Notes: generated by a model not told the origin, from the sequence alone. 64,000 nt of DNA from an uncultured Oscillospiraceae bacterium (GCA_934552825.1 CAKTEQ010000001.1:248001-312000), one strand, 5' to 3'; shown: positions 42,831 to 51,300, counted from the stretch's first letter. Numbers and translations are program-made.

Positions 42831-43810
42831 TCTTCCTCACCCTCCTTTTCCTCCGGGTCTTCCGGATCTCCGGCGGTCAGCTCCATGAACACGTCCTCCA
42901 GGCTCGCGGTACTGCTCGTCATCTCAAGGATGACGCAGCCCGCGCCCACCAGAGCTTTGAACACGGCCTCACGCAGGTCCAGTTCGCTGTCATGAGAAAG
43001 GGCGGCAGATATCTCGCCATTCTCCCCGGCGCTCACTGTCAGGCTGTCCACGCCCTCGATCTTCTCCAGGGCGGCGCGTATTTTCCCCTCGTCTCCCCGG
43101 AGAGTGAGGCTCATGCGGCAGCTGCCCCTGAACATGCCGAGGATCTCCCGGGTACTACCGCTGGCGGCGAGCCTTCCGTGGGATATCATGATGATATGGT
43201 CGCACACGGCTCTCACCTCAGAGAGTATGTGGCTGGAGAGAATTACCGTATGGTTCTTCCCCAGCTCTTTTATAAGCTCGCGTATCTCGACTATCTGAGC
43301 CGGGTCGAGCCCCACCGTTGGCTCGTCCAGTATTATGAGCTGAGGGTCCCCAAGTATCGCCTGAGCTATGCCCACGCGCTGCTTATATCCCTTGGAGAGG
43401 TTTTTTATCATTCTGCCGGCGTAGTCTGTAAGGCCGGTGCGCTCCATTACGGCGTTCACCTGCTGTGCCAGCGCTTCGCCCTTAAGACCCTTCGCCTGCC
43501 CCACAAAGCGCAGGTATTCCATGGGCGTCATATCAAAATAGAGGGGCGGCTGCTCAGGAAGATAGCCTACGCCCTGCTTCGCTTTTTCAGGCTCCTTCAC
43601 GATGTCATAGCCGTTGAGCTTCACTTCGCCCTCGCTCGCGGCGAGGCAGCCCGTCATTATATTCATCGTGGTGCTCTTTCCGGCGCCGTTTGGCCCCAAA
43701 AAGCCGTAGATCCGCCCCGGCTCTATGGTGAAGCTTATACCGTCCACAGCCGTGTGGCTTCCGTATCGTTTCACCAGGTCCCTGACTTCTATCAACGTAT
43801 TCTCCTCCAA
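42827..43810 (-). CDS. ABC transporter ATP-binding protein
   Basis: A 327-residue ATPase of the CcmA/GldA type. The Walker A motif GPNGAGKST, signature LSKGYKQRVGIAQ, Walker B LIILDEP and the switch His in VILSSHILSE are present. A C-terminal extension of about 90 residues may regulate it, ending in a Glu-rich tail. It is the first gene of the ABC-2/GldG/DUF4340 operon. Confidence 0.92.
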   Translation of the reverse strand: MEENTLIEVRDLVKRYGSHTAVDGISFTIEPGRIYGFLGPNGAGKSTTMNIMTGCLAASEGEVKLNGYDIVKEPEKAKQGVGYLPEQPPLYFDMTPMEYLRFVGQAKGLKGEALAQQVNAVMERTGLTDYAGRMIKNLSKGYKQRVGIAQAILGDPQLIILDEPTVGLDPAQIVEIRELIKELGKNHTVILSSHILSEVRAVCDHIIMISHGRLAASGSTREILGMFRGSCRMSLTLRGDEGKIRAALEKIEGVDSLTVSAGENGEISAALSHDSELDLREAVFKALVGAGCVILEMTSSTASLEDVFMELTAGDPEDPEEKEGEEE

Positions 43811-43929
43811 TCATTCTGGATTAACTGCACTGTATTTTAACATACCGACGCTTATAATAACACAGTCTTTTTGCCGTTTTCCGCCTGAAAAAGTAAATTT
43901 TTCGTTATTAAACTGTGAATTATGAAAGA

Positions 43930-43956
43930 AAAACCACCCGCAAAGCGGGTGGTTTT
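43930..43956. terminator. terminator after second butyrate kinase
   Basis: Stem AAAACCACCCGC with its complement, loop AAA, T-tracts on both strands. Confidence 0.87.
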
Positions 43957-43970
43957 GTCTGAATTTGATC

Positions 43971-45095
43971 TTATTTTGCCTTCTCCTCGGCAACGAATGC
44001 GTCGAAGTCGGCCTTTGTGGCATAGCCCTTGGGGAGAATGTCGTATTCCTTGGCGACCTCTGTGCCCTCAAGGATGCGCAGGCCTGTCTTTGCCATGGCA
44101 ATCATCTCGCGCTCACCGGGGATGACCTTCACAGGGGCGAGCTTTTCAACGTTCTCTGTGATGATCTGGACAAGCTGCTTCCAGCGCGCCATAGCGCCTG
44201 TGAGGACGATAGCCTTCGCCTCGCAGCCGGTTGCCACGAACATCTGACCGATAGCCTTGGAGAGCTGGTATGCCATAGCTCTCATGAGGAACTCAGCCTT
44301 CTCGTCGCCGCCGTTTACACGCAGCTCGATCTCATATGCGTCCTGAGTTCCCAGGTATGCGTACAGACCGCCCTCGGGAGAAACAAGCTTCATCATGTCC
44401 GCCTTTGTATACTCGCCGGAGAAGCACATATTGATTATGGCTCTGGGGGGAACATAGCCGCAGCGCTGGGGGCTCATTGCGCCGGTCTCTGTGCACAGCA
44501 GGTCAACGAGCTTGCCGTTTTTATAAGCGTTCGTGGAGACGCCGCCGCCCATGTGGCAGACAACGTAGCTTGTGTCGAAGAAATCATAGCCCATCTCCTC
44601 AGCTGTCTCTCTTGCGACATAGCGGGAGTTGAGGACGTGTGTTATGGGGTTGAATGTCACGCCGGGAATACCTGTGACCTTCGCAATGTCGTACATCTCG
44701 TCCACAACGATTGGGTCCGTGATGGCGACGGGCTTCTTACCCTCAGCCAGACTGTAACCGACGAGAGCGCCCAGGTTGGAAGCGTGTGTGCCGTAGGGAG
44801 CATATGTAAGCACATCTACCATCATCTGGTTTACGGCATATGCTCCGCCGGGGCAATAGGGCACCATGCCGCCGCGGCCCATGATGATATCAAAATCGTC
44901 AACGGTATAGTTGTTCTTCTTCATGAACTCCCTGACCTGCTCTGTTCTCACGTCCAACTGCTGGGTGGGCAGGCTGTTCTCACGGACGAAGTTTTCATCC
45001 ATCTTCAGGCTTTCTTCAGCGACGCAGTTCAGGTCTTCATACACAGCTATCTTTGTAGAAGTTGAACCGGGATTGATGACAAGAATTCTCTTCAT
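43971..45095 (-). CDS. buk: butyrate kinase, second copy
   Basis: A 374-residue ASKHA kinase related to but clearly different from the copy at 29798. It has INPGSTSTKIAV at the start, GRGGMVPYC, CHMGGGVSTNAY and VLTGAMARW. It is a single gene with its own promoter and terminator and would be the housekeeping or constitutive copy. No phosphate butyryltransferase lies next to it, unlike in classical ptb-buk operons. Confidence 0.93.
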   Translation of the reverse strand: MKRILVINPGSTSTKIAVYEDLNCVAEESLKMDENFVRENSLPTQQLDVRTEQVREFMKKNNYTVDDFDIIMGRGGMVPYCPGGAYAVNQMMVDVLTYAPYGTHASNLGALVGYSLAEGKKPVAITDPIVVDEMYDIAKVTGIPGVTFNPITHVLNSRYVARETAEEMGYDFFDTSYVVCHMGGGVSTNAYKNGKLVDLLCTETGAMSPQRCGYVPPRAIINMCFSGEYTKADMMKLVSPEGGLYAYLGTQDAYEIELRVNGGDEKAEFLMRAMAYQLSKAIGQMFVATGCEAKAIVLTGAMARWKQLVQIITENVEKLAPVKVIPGEREMIAMAKTGLRILEGTEVAKEYDILPKGYATKADFDAFVAEEKAK

Positions 45096-45159
45096 TGTTC
45101 TGCTTCCCTTCTATACATATGAAATTTAATAAACCGCAGTTATTCATTGACAACGATAG

Positions 45160-45188
45160 ATTTTACAACCCTATATGTGATTTTTCAA
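45160..45188 (-). promoter_or_regulatory. promoter of second butyrate kinase gene
   Basis: On the minus strand TTGAAA (45183-45188), 17 bp, TAAAAT (45160-45165). The leader is about 60 nt. Confidence 0.65.
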
Positions 45189-45273
45189 CCCCTTTTTGCA
45201 ATCTTTGACAAAATCGTGGATTTTGCCCTGAAAAACCCGGATTTCGCCGGTTTCCCGCATAAATCTTTGCAAT

Positions 45274-45714
45274 TTACTTCGTACCCGTGGAGCCAAATCC
45301 GCCGCTCCCGCGCACAGTCTCGCTGAGCTCCTGCGCCTCGGCGAACTCCGCTGTGAAATATGGCGTTATCACCATCTGTGCCACACGCTCGCCTTTTTCC
45401 ACAGTCTGGCTTTCAGCGCTGTGGTTATGCAGCGCCACCATCAGCTCGCCCCGGTAATCGCAGTCCACAACACCCACCTTATTCGCGGGCGCGAGGCCGC
45501 GCTTTGAGGCAAGGCCGCTGCGGGCATAGACCAGCGCCACAGTATTCTCAGGCAGCTCGATGGCTATGCCTGTATGTATCATCTTCGTCTCTCCCGGGGC
45601 TATTATGACATCCCCATCCAGGCACGCGTAAAGGTCCGCGCCCGCCGCGTACGGCGAGCCGTACTTGGGAAGCACCGCGTCGTCTCTGAGTTTTTTTACA
45701 TTTACCTTCAGCAT
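45274..45714 (-). CDS. dut: dUTP diphosphatase
   Basis: A 146-residue trimeric dUTPase that hydrolyses dUTP to dUMP. The five conserved motifs are visible: AGADLYA, ARSGLASKRG, GVVDCDYRGEL, GERVAQMVI and the C-terminal RGSGGFGSTG. Length is normal. Confidence 0.95.
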   Translation of the reverse strand: MLKVNVKKLRDDAVLPKYGSPYAAGADLYACLDGDVIIAPGETKMIHTGIAIELPENTVALVYARSGLASKRGLAPANKVGVVDCDYRGELMVALHNHSAESQTVEKGERVAQMVITPYFTAEFAEAQELSETVRGSGGFGSTGTK

Positions 45715-45808
45715 CGTCTCTTTCCTCCGTTCATAATCTCAGCGCTCATTTTACCACACACCCCCGGTCCCCGCAAGGCGCGCTGTCTCTCTTTTTTCAA
45801 AATACTTC

Positions 45809-45837
45809 TTGACACATAATACTATGCGTTGTATAGT
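45809..45837 (+). promoter_or_regulatory. promoter of padR operon
   Basis: TTGACA (45809-45814), 17 bp, TATAGT (45832-45837). Confidence 0.85.
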
Positions 45838-45839
45838 AT
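45819..45839. promoter_or_regulatory. PadR operator candidate
   Basis: Inverted repeat ATACTAT-N7-ATAGTAT lying across the spacer and -10 box, placed for repression of its own promoter. Confidence 0.6.
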
Positions 45840-45859
45840 GTTCGAAAGGCGGTGATCTG

Positions 45860-46177
45860 ATGCTTGACCCACAAATGCGGCGCGGGCTTTTGGAGCAATG
45901 TGTTCTTGCGGCGCTGTGCCGGGGCGACGCCCATGGGTACAAGATAATAAAGAACCTTCCCGAGGGCGTCAACCTGTCGGAGTCCACCCTTTATCCCATA
46001 CTCCGGCGGCTTGAGAGCAGCGGATGCCTGACTGTGCACAGCGTCGAGCACAACGGCAGGCTCCGGAAAATATACTCCATAACCGATACCGGCAAGGCCC
46101 AGATACAGGACTTTCTCCGAAGCTGGAGTGAAGTCACCGCAATGTATGACTACATAAAGGAGAGTGCAGATATATGA
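45860..46177 (+). CDS. PadR-family transcriptional regulator
   Basis: A 105-residue winged-helix repressor. HGYKIIKNL, the recognition region ESTLYPILRRLESSG and the wing NGRLRKIYSIT follow the PadR pattern, with a short C-terminal helix for dimers. ATG at 45860 with AGGCGG upstream is chosen; the longer frame begins inside the promoter. First gene of a three-gene operon with DUF1700 and DUF4097 proteins, a set often linked to envelope stress. Confidence 0.9.
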   Translation: MLDPQMRRGLLEQCVLAALCRGDAHGYKIIKNLPEGVNLSESTLYPILRRLESSGCLTVHSVEHNGRLRKIYSITDTGKAQIQDFLRSWSEVTAMYDYIKESADI

Positions 46178-46749
46178 CTAAAAACGACTTCCTCTGCTCT
46201 TTGGAGAGGCTGCTCTCCCCCATGCCCGAAGAGGACAGGATGAAGCAGCTCTCCTATTATTCAGAGATGATCGCGGACATGACCGAGGACGGTCTGACGG
46301 AAGACGGCGCAGTTGAAAGGCTGGGCGCACCTGAGGACATCGCGGCGGACATACTCAGCCAGAATCCCCCCGCCGTAAAGGCCAGGAAGGGCTGGACACC
46401 CCTTAGCATAACCCTCACCGCGGTGGGTTCGCCCCTGTGGCTGCCGATAGCGCTGGTTCTCGCCTGCGTTCTCGGTGTGGTATACATCGCTGTGTGGTGC
46501 GTGATCGCGGCGCTCTTTGCCGCGGTGCTGGGCATCGCCGTTGGAGCTGTCGCGGCGCTTGTGGTGAGCTGCCTGCTCCTCTTCAGGAACTTCGGCGAGA
46601 CGCTCCTCACACTGGGCGCGGCGCTTGTGCTCGCGGGCATTGCCGTGCTTGCCTTCCTCGGCTCTCTCTACGCGGCGCGCGGGCTTGTCAGGCTAACCGC
46701 CGCAATTGCCCGAAGCATTAAAAAAATGTTCACCAGAAAGGAGCGCTGA
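46174..46749 (+). CDS. DUF1700 membrane protein
   Basis: 191 residues. The N-terminal 60 residues form a helical soluble part (LPEEDR-like MPEEDRMKQLSYYSEM, AVERLGAPEDIAADIL) and three to four membrane helices follow. The family is usually encoded between a PadR regulator and a DUF4097 protein, as here. It overlaps the padR end by 4 nt. The function is not known; an anti-regulator or sensor role is plausible. Confidence 0.87.
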   Translation: MTKNDFLCSLERLLSPMPEEDRMKQLSYYSEMIADMTEDGLTEDGAVERLGAPEDIAADILSQNPPAVKARKGWTPLSITLTAVGSPLWLPIALVLACVLGVVYIAVWCVIAALFAAVLGIAVGAVAALVVSCLLLFRNFGETLLTLGAALVLAGIAVLAFLGSLYAARGLVRLTAAIARSIKKMFTRKER

Positions 46750-46750
46750 C

Positions 46751-47809
46751 ATGAAAAAAAGTGTTAAGGCCGCCCTTATCACAGCGGCGGCGCTGATCGC
46801 AGTTGGCGGTATTCTCATGGGCTCGGCGCTGTTCAGCGGCGTTAATATCGCCATGGCTGCCCGGCGGGGGGATTTTAATCTCGGTTCCGTCACCTCCGTC
46901 GGCGGATATTCTGATCTCGGCAGTGATTTCTCCCCATCCGGCGAATATGAAACTTCAGCCAGGGGGATCAAGCGCATACATATAGATTGGGACGCGGGAG
47001 AGATCAACATATCATCGGACAGCACGGCGAACTCCGTGACGTTCTCCGAGCGCACCTCCGGCGGCCATGCGCCCGATGAGGATGCTAAACTGACCTGGGG
47101 CATCAAGGACGAGACTATCATTATCCAGTACTGCGGCGATACGCCTCCCGTCACCCTGCCCAGCAAGGCTCTCAACGTTGTTCTCCCCTCGTCGCTCGCG
47201 GAAAACCTTGAAGCTCTCCGCGTGGGCAGCGCTTCCGCAAACCTTAATATAAGGTGCGGCATCAACGCCGGCAGCTTTGACTTCAGCACCTCCAGCGGCG
47301 TGCTCAGAGCCGACTCTGTCGCAGCGGACACCGTCACGCTCGACAGCGCCAGCGGCGATCTCTATCTTGCCGGAAGTTTTGAAAGCTGCACTGCCTCCGC
47401 TGTCAGCGGCAATGTGGATATAAGCGGCGTTAAAACCTATCTTGAGGCGGAGACCACCTCCGGGGATATAACCGTTTCCCGCTGCTCGGGCGAGCTTGAG
47501 CTGGACAGTGTCAGCGGCGATATAACGGCTCAGGGTGATTTTACAAAGGCTGACCTCGGCTCTACAAGCGGTGATGTCCGCTTCGGCAGCGGCATCTGCC
47601 CTCTGGAGCTGGATGTTGAAACAACCTCAGGGGATGTCATGGTAAAGCTCCCCGCCGACAGCAACTTCACGCTGGAGCTTGACACTGTGTCTGGCACATT
47701 CCTCTCCGACTTTGCCCTTGAGGCGAAAAGCGGCGAGTACATATGCGGCAGCGGCGGCAATGATTTTGAGATATCCACAACAAGCGGCGATATTTTCCTT
47801 TCCATGTAA
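46751..47809 (+). CDS. DUF4097 beta-helix surface protein
   Basis: 352 residues with an N-terminal membrane helix (about 5-30) and a long extracytoplasmic right-handed beta-helix built of TTSGDI / SVSGDI repeats, the DUF4097 signature. ATG at 46751 follows GGAGCG and the previous stop by one base. It probably sits on the outer face of the membrane. Related Firmicute proteins respond to envelope stress, but the role here is inferred from the operon only. Confidence 0.87.
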   Translation: MKKSVKAALITAAALIAVGGILMGSALFSGVNIAMAARRGDFNLGSVTSVGGYSDLGSDFSPSGEYETSARGIKRIHIDWDAGEINISSDSTANSVTFSERTSGGHAPDEDAKLTWGIKDETIIIQYCGDTPPVTLPSKALNVVLPSSLAENLEALRVGSASANLNIRCGINAGSFDFSTSSGVLRADSVAADTVTLDSASGDLYLAGSFESCTASAVSGNVDISGVKTYLEAETTSGDITVSRCSGELELDSVSGDITAQGDFTKADLGSTSGDVRFGSGICPLELDVETTSGDVMVKLPADSNFTLELDTVSGTFLSDFALEAKSGEYICGSGGNDFEISTTSGDIFLSM

Positions 47810-47815
47810 GTCAGG

Positions 47816-47848
47816 ATCCCCGGGAATGTAATTTCCCGGGGATTTTTT
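47816..47848 (+). terminator. terminator of padR operon
   Basis: An 11-bp stem ATCCCCGGGAA with its complement, followed by TTTTTT. Confidence 0.87.
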
Positions 47849-47859
47849 CGGGAAAAATT

Positions 47860-47888
47860 TTTACATTCCGGACAAACTGTGATAGAAT
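47860..47888 (+). promoter_or_regulatory. promoter of ADP-ribosylglycohydrolase gene
   Basis: TTTACA (47860-47865), 17 bp, TAGAAT (47883-47888). Confidence 0.65.
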
Positions 47889-47912
47889 TAATACGTAAAT
47901 GAGGTGACCTGT

Positions 47913-48746
47913 ATGCTCGGCGCAATAATCGGCGATATCGTGGGCTCCGCCTACGAATGGAACAACATAAAAACAAAGGATTTTCCCCTGTTCACGAAGG
48001 CTAGCCACTTTACCGACGACACTGTAATGACTCTCGCGGTCAGCGAGGCGTGCGTCGGCTACCAGAATGCCAAAACCGGTAAATACTGGCAGAACGGCTC
48101 CAACAATCTCTGGTTTCAAACCCGGCTTCTCTCTATCATGCAGGCTATGGGGCGTATGTATCCCGACGTGGGGTACGGCGCGAATTTTGATGTCTGGATA
48201 AACTCCGACGACCCACAGCCATATAATAGCTATGGCAACGGCAGCGCGATGCGGGTCTCCCCAGTCGCGTATTTCTCCGACACGCTTGAGGAGGCGCTGA
48301 CCCTCGCCCGGCTCTCCGCCGAGGTGACCCACAACCACCCGGACGGCATCAGAGGCGCCCAGGCGACTGCCTCCTGCGTTTTCATGGCCCTCAACGGGGA
48401 CAGCAAGTCTTCTATCCGCTCCTATGTGGAAAAGCATTTTTACAGTCTCAACTTCACTCTGGACGAGATACGTCCCGTATACAGATACGACGTATCCTGC
48501 CAGGGCAGCGTGCCCCAGGCGATAAAGGCTTTTTTGGAGGGCAAAGACTTTGAGGACACCATACGCGGTGCCGTGAGCATCGGCGGTGACAGCGACACGA
48601 TAGCCGCAATAGCCGGGAGTATCGCGGAGCCTTTCTTCCGCAGCATCCGCCCCGGCGTTATCAACCGGGCGCTGGACTGCCTGGACGAACATCTTCTCAG
48701 CGTATACGAGCGCGGCGTGGAGCTGCGCCCACACACATACCTGTGA
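47913..48746 (+). CDS. ADP-ribosylglycohydrolase family protein
   Basis: A 277-residue all-helical hydrolase of the DraG/ARH family that removes ADP-ribose or related groups. Metal-binding residues appear in GDIVGSAYEW, the FTDDT motif, and GGDSDTIAAIAGSIAE near the C-terminus. ATG at 47913 with GAGGTG upstream is chosen over GTG at 47904. No partner transferase is next to it. Confidence 0.9.
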   Translation: MLGAIIGDIVGSAYEWNNIKTKDFPLFTKASHFTDDTVMTLAVSEACVGYQNAKTGKYWQNGSNNLWFQTRLLSIMQAMGRMYPDVGYGANFDVWINSDDPQPYNSYGNGSAMRVSPVAYFSDTLEEALTLARLSAEVTHNHPDGIRGAQATASCVFMALNGDSKSSIRSYVEKHFYSLNFTLDEIRPVYRYDVSCQGSVPQAIKAFLEGKDFEDTIRGAVSIGGDSDTIAAIAGSIAEPFFRSIRPGVINRALDCLDEHLLSVYERGVELRPHTYL

Positions 48747-48770
48747 GATAAATTTTTTGTTCGCAGGGGG

Positions 48771-48799
48771 TTGACAAATGTATTCCATTGGAGTATATT
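48771..48799 (+). promoter_or_regulatory. promoter of serC-serA operon
   Basis: TTGACA (48771-48776), 17 bp, TATATT (48794-48799); start expected near 48806, about 23 nt before the leader ATG. Confidence 0.85.
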
Positions 48800-48828
48800 G
48801 TGTTTGATTTTTTCATTTGGAAGGAAAC

Positions 48829-48948
48829 ATGCGCAAGATGACAACACGGATTTTCACAAATTCATCATGTTGTTCACAGGACTCCTCATCAGAGGTGTCC
48901 CGCTTTGTCGTGTGCTTTTCTTCATATGATCTGACCTTGGGCGGATAA
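48829..48948 (+). CDS. serine/cysteine-rich leader peptide, candidate attenuator
   Basis: A 39-codon frame, ATG at 48829 to TAA at 48946-48948, with GGAAGGA five bases upstream. Nine codons are Ser (mostly TCA, in runs at residues 12-13, 19-21 and 31-32) and three are Cys (14, 15, 29). It lies between the promoter and the intrinsic terminator just before serC. This matches the plan of amino-acid leader peptides such as those of trp, his and thr operons, where ribosome stalling at scarce codons prevents termination. The sensing of Ser-tRNA (or Cys-tRNA) is inferred from composition and from the serine-synthesis genes downstream. A hairpin with arms GGAC-t-CCTC / GAGG-t-GTCC (48879-48900) covers the central Ser codons. 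Confidence 0.75.
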   Translation: MRKMTTRIFTNSSCCSQDSSSEVSRFVVCFSSYDLTLGG

Positions 48949-48984
48949 TTTAGTTCCGTTTTCAGGCTAACATATGTATTAACT

Positions 48985-49017
48985 CCGGGAAGCACATGGC
49001 GGCTTCCCGGTTTTTTT
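48985..49017 (+). terminator. attenuator terminator upstream of serC
   Basis: A perfect 9-bp stem CCGGGAAGC / GCTTCCCGG with an 8-nt loop, followed by T7. It lies 37 nt after the leader-peptide stop and just before the serC ribosome binding site. CGGGA in its left arm can also pair with TCCCG at 48898-48902 inside the leader frame, a weak 5-bp antiterminator candidate. Confidence 0.88.
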
Positions 49018-49051
49018 ATTTTTGATTTCAATTTTTGGGAGGAAATTTATT

Positions 49052-50140
49052 ATGGAACGCGTATTCAACTTTTCTGCTGGTCCCTCCATGCTGCCCATGG
49101 AAGTTCTTGAACAGGCACAGAGAGATCTCATCTGCTATCCCGGCGCCGGCTGCTCCGTTATGGAGATGAGCCACCGCTCCAAGTCCTTCGAAGATATAAG
49201 AGACAGGGCTGAAGCGACTCTCCGCCGCATCATGAACATCCCGGAAGACTATGCTGTGCTGTTCCTTCAGGGCGGCGCTTCCACCCAGTTTTCCGCTATT
49301 CCAATGAATTTGGCGCACCAGGGCGACACAACCGCCTACGCCGTGACCGGTCAGTTCGCAGGTAAGGCCCTGGACGAGGCAAAGCGCTGGGGCAACGCCG
49401 TTACCGTCGCGACGAGCAAGCCCGACAACTTCACTTACATACCCAAGATCACGCCGGACATGATCCCCACAGACGCGAAGTACCTGCACATCACCGGCAA
49501 CAACACCATCTTCGGCACCACGTATAACACGCTTCCCCAGGTCGGCGATACTCCTCTCGTGGCTGACTGGTCCAGCGCAATCCTCGGCAAGGTAATCGAC
49601 GTTAAAAAGCACGCCCTCATCTACGCCGGCGCTCAGAAGAACATGGGCCCCGCCGGTCTCACGGTCGTCATCGTGAAGAAGGACGTTATCCTTCCCGAGG
49701 TGGACGCGGTCGTCCCCAAGATGCTCCGCTACGCTCCCATGATCGAAAATGACTCCATGTATAACACTCCCCCCTGCTGGGCAATCTACGTAGCCGGTCT
49801 CGTATATGAGTGGGTAGAGCGCAGCGGCGGCGTGGAAGCGATGGAAGAGCGCAACACGAAGAAGGCAGCGCTTCTCTATGACCTCATCGACAACTCCAAG
49901 GTGTTCAACAATCCCGCAGCCAAGGAGGACCGTTCCATCATGAACGTGACCTTCACGCTGCCCACGCAGGAGGACACCGACGCGTTCATCGCTCTGGCAA
50001 AGGCAAACAACATTATCAACATCAAGGGCCACAGAAGTGTCGGCGGCTGCCGCGCGTCCATATACAACGGCATGCCCCTTGAAGGCGTGGAGACACTGGC
50101 AAAGCTGATGCGCGACTTTGAAAATGGCGCAAGAGCATAA
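49052..50140 (+). CDS. serC: phosphoserine aminotransferase
   Basis: A 362-residue PLP enzyme converting 3-phosphohydroxypyruvate and glutamate to phosphoserine. FNFSAGPSMLP opens it; EMSHRSK and the Lys in IYAGAQKNMGPAG (PLP Schiff base) are present. ATG at 49052 with GGGAGGA upstream is chosen; the longer frame begins in the leader. First structural gene of the serC-serA-DUF1015 operon, placed behind the leader attenuator. Confidence 0.95.
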   Translation: MERVFNFSAGPSMLPMEVLEQAQRDLICYPGAGCSVMEMSHRSKSFEDIRDRAEATLRRIMNIPEDYAVLFLQGGASTQFSAIPMNLAHQGDTTAYAVTGQFAGKALDEAKRWGNAVTVATSKPDNFTYIPKITPDMIPTDAKYLHITGNNTIFGTTYNTLPQVGDTPLVADWSSAILGKVIDVKKHALIYAGAQKNMGPAGLTVVIVKKDVILPEVDAVVPKMLRYAPMIENDSMYNTPPCWAIYVAGLVYEWVERSGGVEAMEERNTKKAALLYDLIDNSKVFNNPAAKEDRSIMNVTFTLPTQEDTDAFIALAKANNIINIKGHRSVGGCRASIYNGMPLEGVETLAKLMRDFENGARA

Positions 50141-50151
50141 GGAGGACCATC

Positions 50152-51300
50152 ATGCTTACAGTAAAGAAATTCAACAAAATTTCCGACGTCATCTATACTC
50201 AGATGGCTGCCGATAAATACAACTTTGTGGAAGACGGCGACAATTACGACGTCGCTCTGGTACGCAGCGCGGAGCTGCACGACACTGTCTTCCCCGCCGA
50301 ATTGCTCGCCATCGCCCGCGCAGGCGCCGGCACCAACAACATCCCCATCAACCGCTGCACCGAACAGGGCGTCGTGGTCTTCAACACTCCCGGCGCCAAT
50401 GCCAACGCCGTGAAAGAGCTCGTCATCTGCGGTATGCTCCTTGCCTGCCGCAGGATCGTCCCCGGCATGAAGTGGCTGGATAAACAGCACGCGGAGGGCG
50501 CGACAGGCGTGGACAAGACAATGGAAAAGGCGAAGAAGGACTTCGTCGGCCAGGAGATAATGGGCAAGACTCTGGGCGTTATGGGTCTCGGCGCCATCGG
50601 CATCCTTGTCGCCAACGCCGCTATTGCTCTGGGCATGAATGTAATCGGCTATGATCCCTTCCTCAATGTGAACGCCGCGCTCAAGCTCGATCCCGCTGTG
50701 AAGCTGGCTCAGGATCCCAAGGACATTTATGCCGCCGCCGACTTTATCACCCTTCACCTGCCCCAGAATGACGCCACGAAGGGCATGATAAACGCAGCTG
50801 TCATCGACACCATGAAGCCCGGCGCCGTTCTGCTGAACTTCGCCCGGGGCGGCCTCGTCAGGGATGACGATGTCATCGCCGCTCTGGAGAACGGCAAGCT
50901 CGGCAGATATGTCACCGACTTCCCCGATGATAAGCTTCTTGGCACAGAGAACCTCATCGCTCTGCCCCATCTGGGCGCTTCCACACCCGAAGCGGAGGAG
51001 AACTGCGCTTTCATGGCCGCAGCACAGCTTGAGGAATATATCAACAACGGCAACATCATAAACAGTGTTAACCTGCCAAACTGCAGCGTCGCCCGCCCCA
51101 CCGGCACAAAGCGTGCAGCGGCTATCGTAAAGGGTGACGGCGCCGCCGCTCTCCAGGCGCTCAACGGTGCTCAGCAGACTTACACAGGCACTCGCGGTGG
51201 CTATGCGTACGTGATGGCAGACTTTGCCGATGGTGCGCAGGCCGCGGCTGAAGTGCTCAAGGGCATCGATGGCGTCCTGCGCGTCAGGGTGATAGGCTGA
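50152..51300 (+). CDS. serA: D-3-phosphoglycerate dehydrogenase
   Basis: 382 residues, first step of serine synthesis from 3-phosphoglycerate. The NAD-binding fold shows GLGAIGILVANAA; substrate- and catalysis-linked residues lie in NFARGGLV and ALPHLGASTPEAEENC (His). A short C-terminal ACT-like end is present (GGYAYVMADF, GVLRVRVIG), so serine feedback is possible. GGAGG is 6 bases before the ATG. It overlaps the next gene (TGATG). Confidence 0.94.
   Translation: MLTVKKFNKISDVIYTQMAADKYNFVEDGDNYDVALVRSAELHDTVFPAELLAIARAGAGTNNIPINRCTEQGVVVFNTPGANANAVKELVICGMLLACRRIVPGMKWLDKQHAEGATGVDKTMEKAKKDFVGQEIMGKTLGVMGLGAIGILVANAAIALGMNVIGYDPFLNVNAALKLDPAVKLAQDPKDIYAAADFITLHLPQNDATKGMINAAVIDTMKPGAVLLNFARGGLVRDDDVIAALENGKLGRYVTDFPDDKLLGTENLIALPHLGASTPEAEENCAFMAAAQLEEYINNGNIINSVNLPNCSVARPTGTKRAAAIVKGDGAAALQALNGAQQTYTGTRGGYAYVMADFADGAQAAAEVLKGIDGVLRVRVIG

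Larger units (their letters stand above)
48747..49051. other. serC leader region
   Basis: 305 bp between the glycohydrolase and serC. It is filled by a strong promoter, a Ser/Cys-rich leader frame with its own ribosome binding site, an internal hairpin and an intrinsic terminator, in that order. No T-box specifier or AGGGTGG-type antiterminator sequence is present. Confidence 0.85.

Noticed and set aside
48800..49040. T-box leader upstream of serC
   Set aside because: The conserved T-box antiterminator sequence and Stem I features are absent; the Ser-rich leader frame explains the region better.
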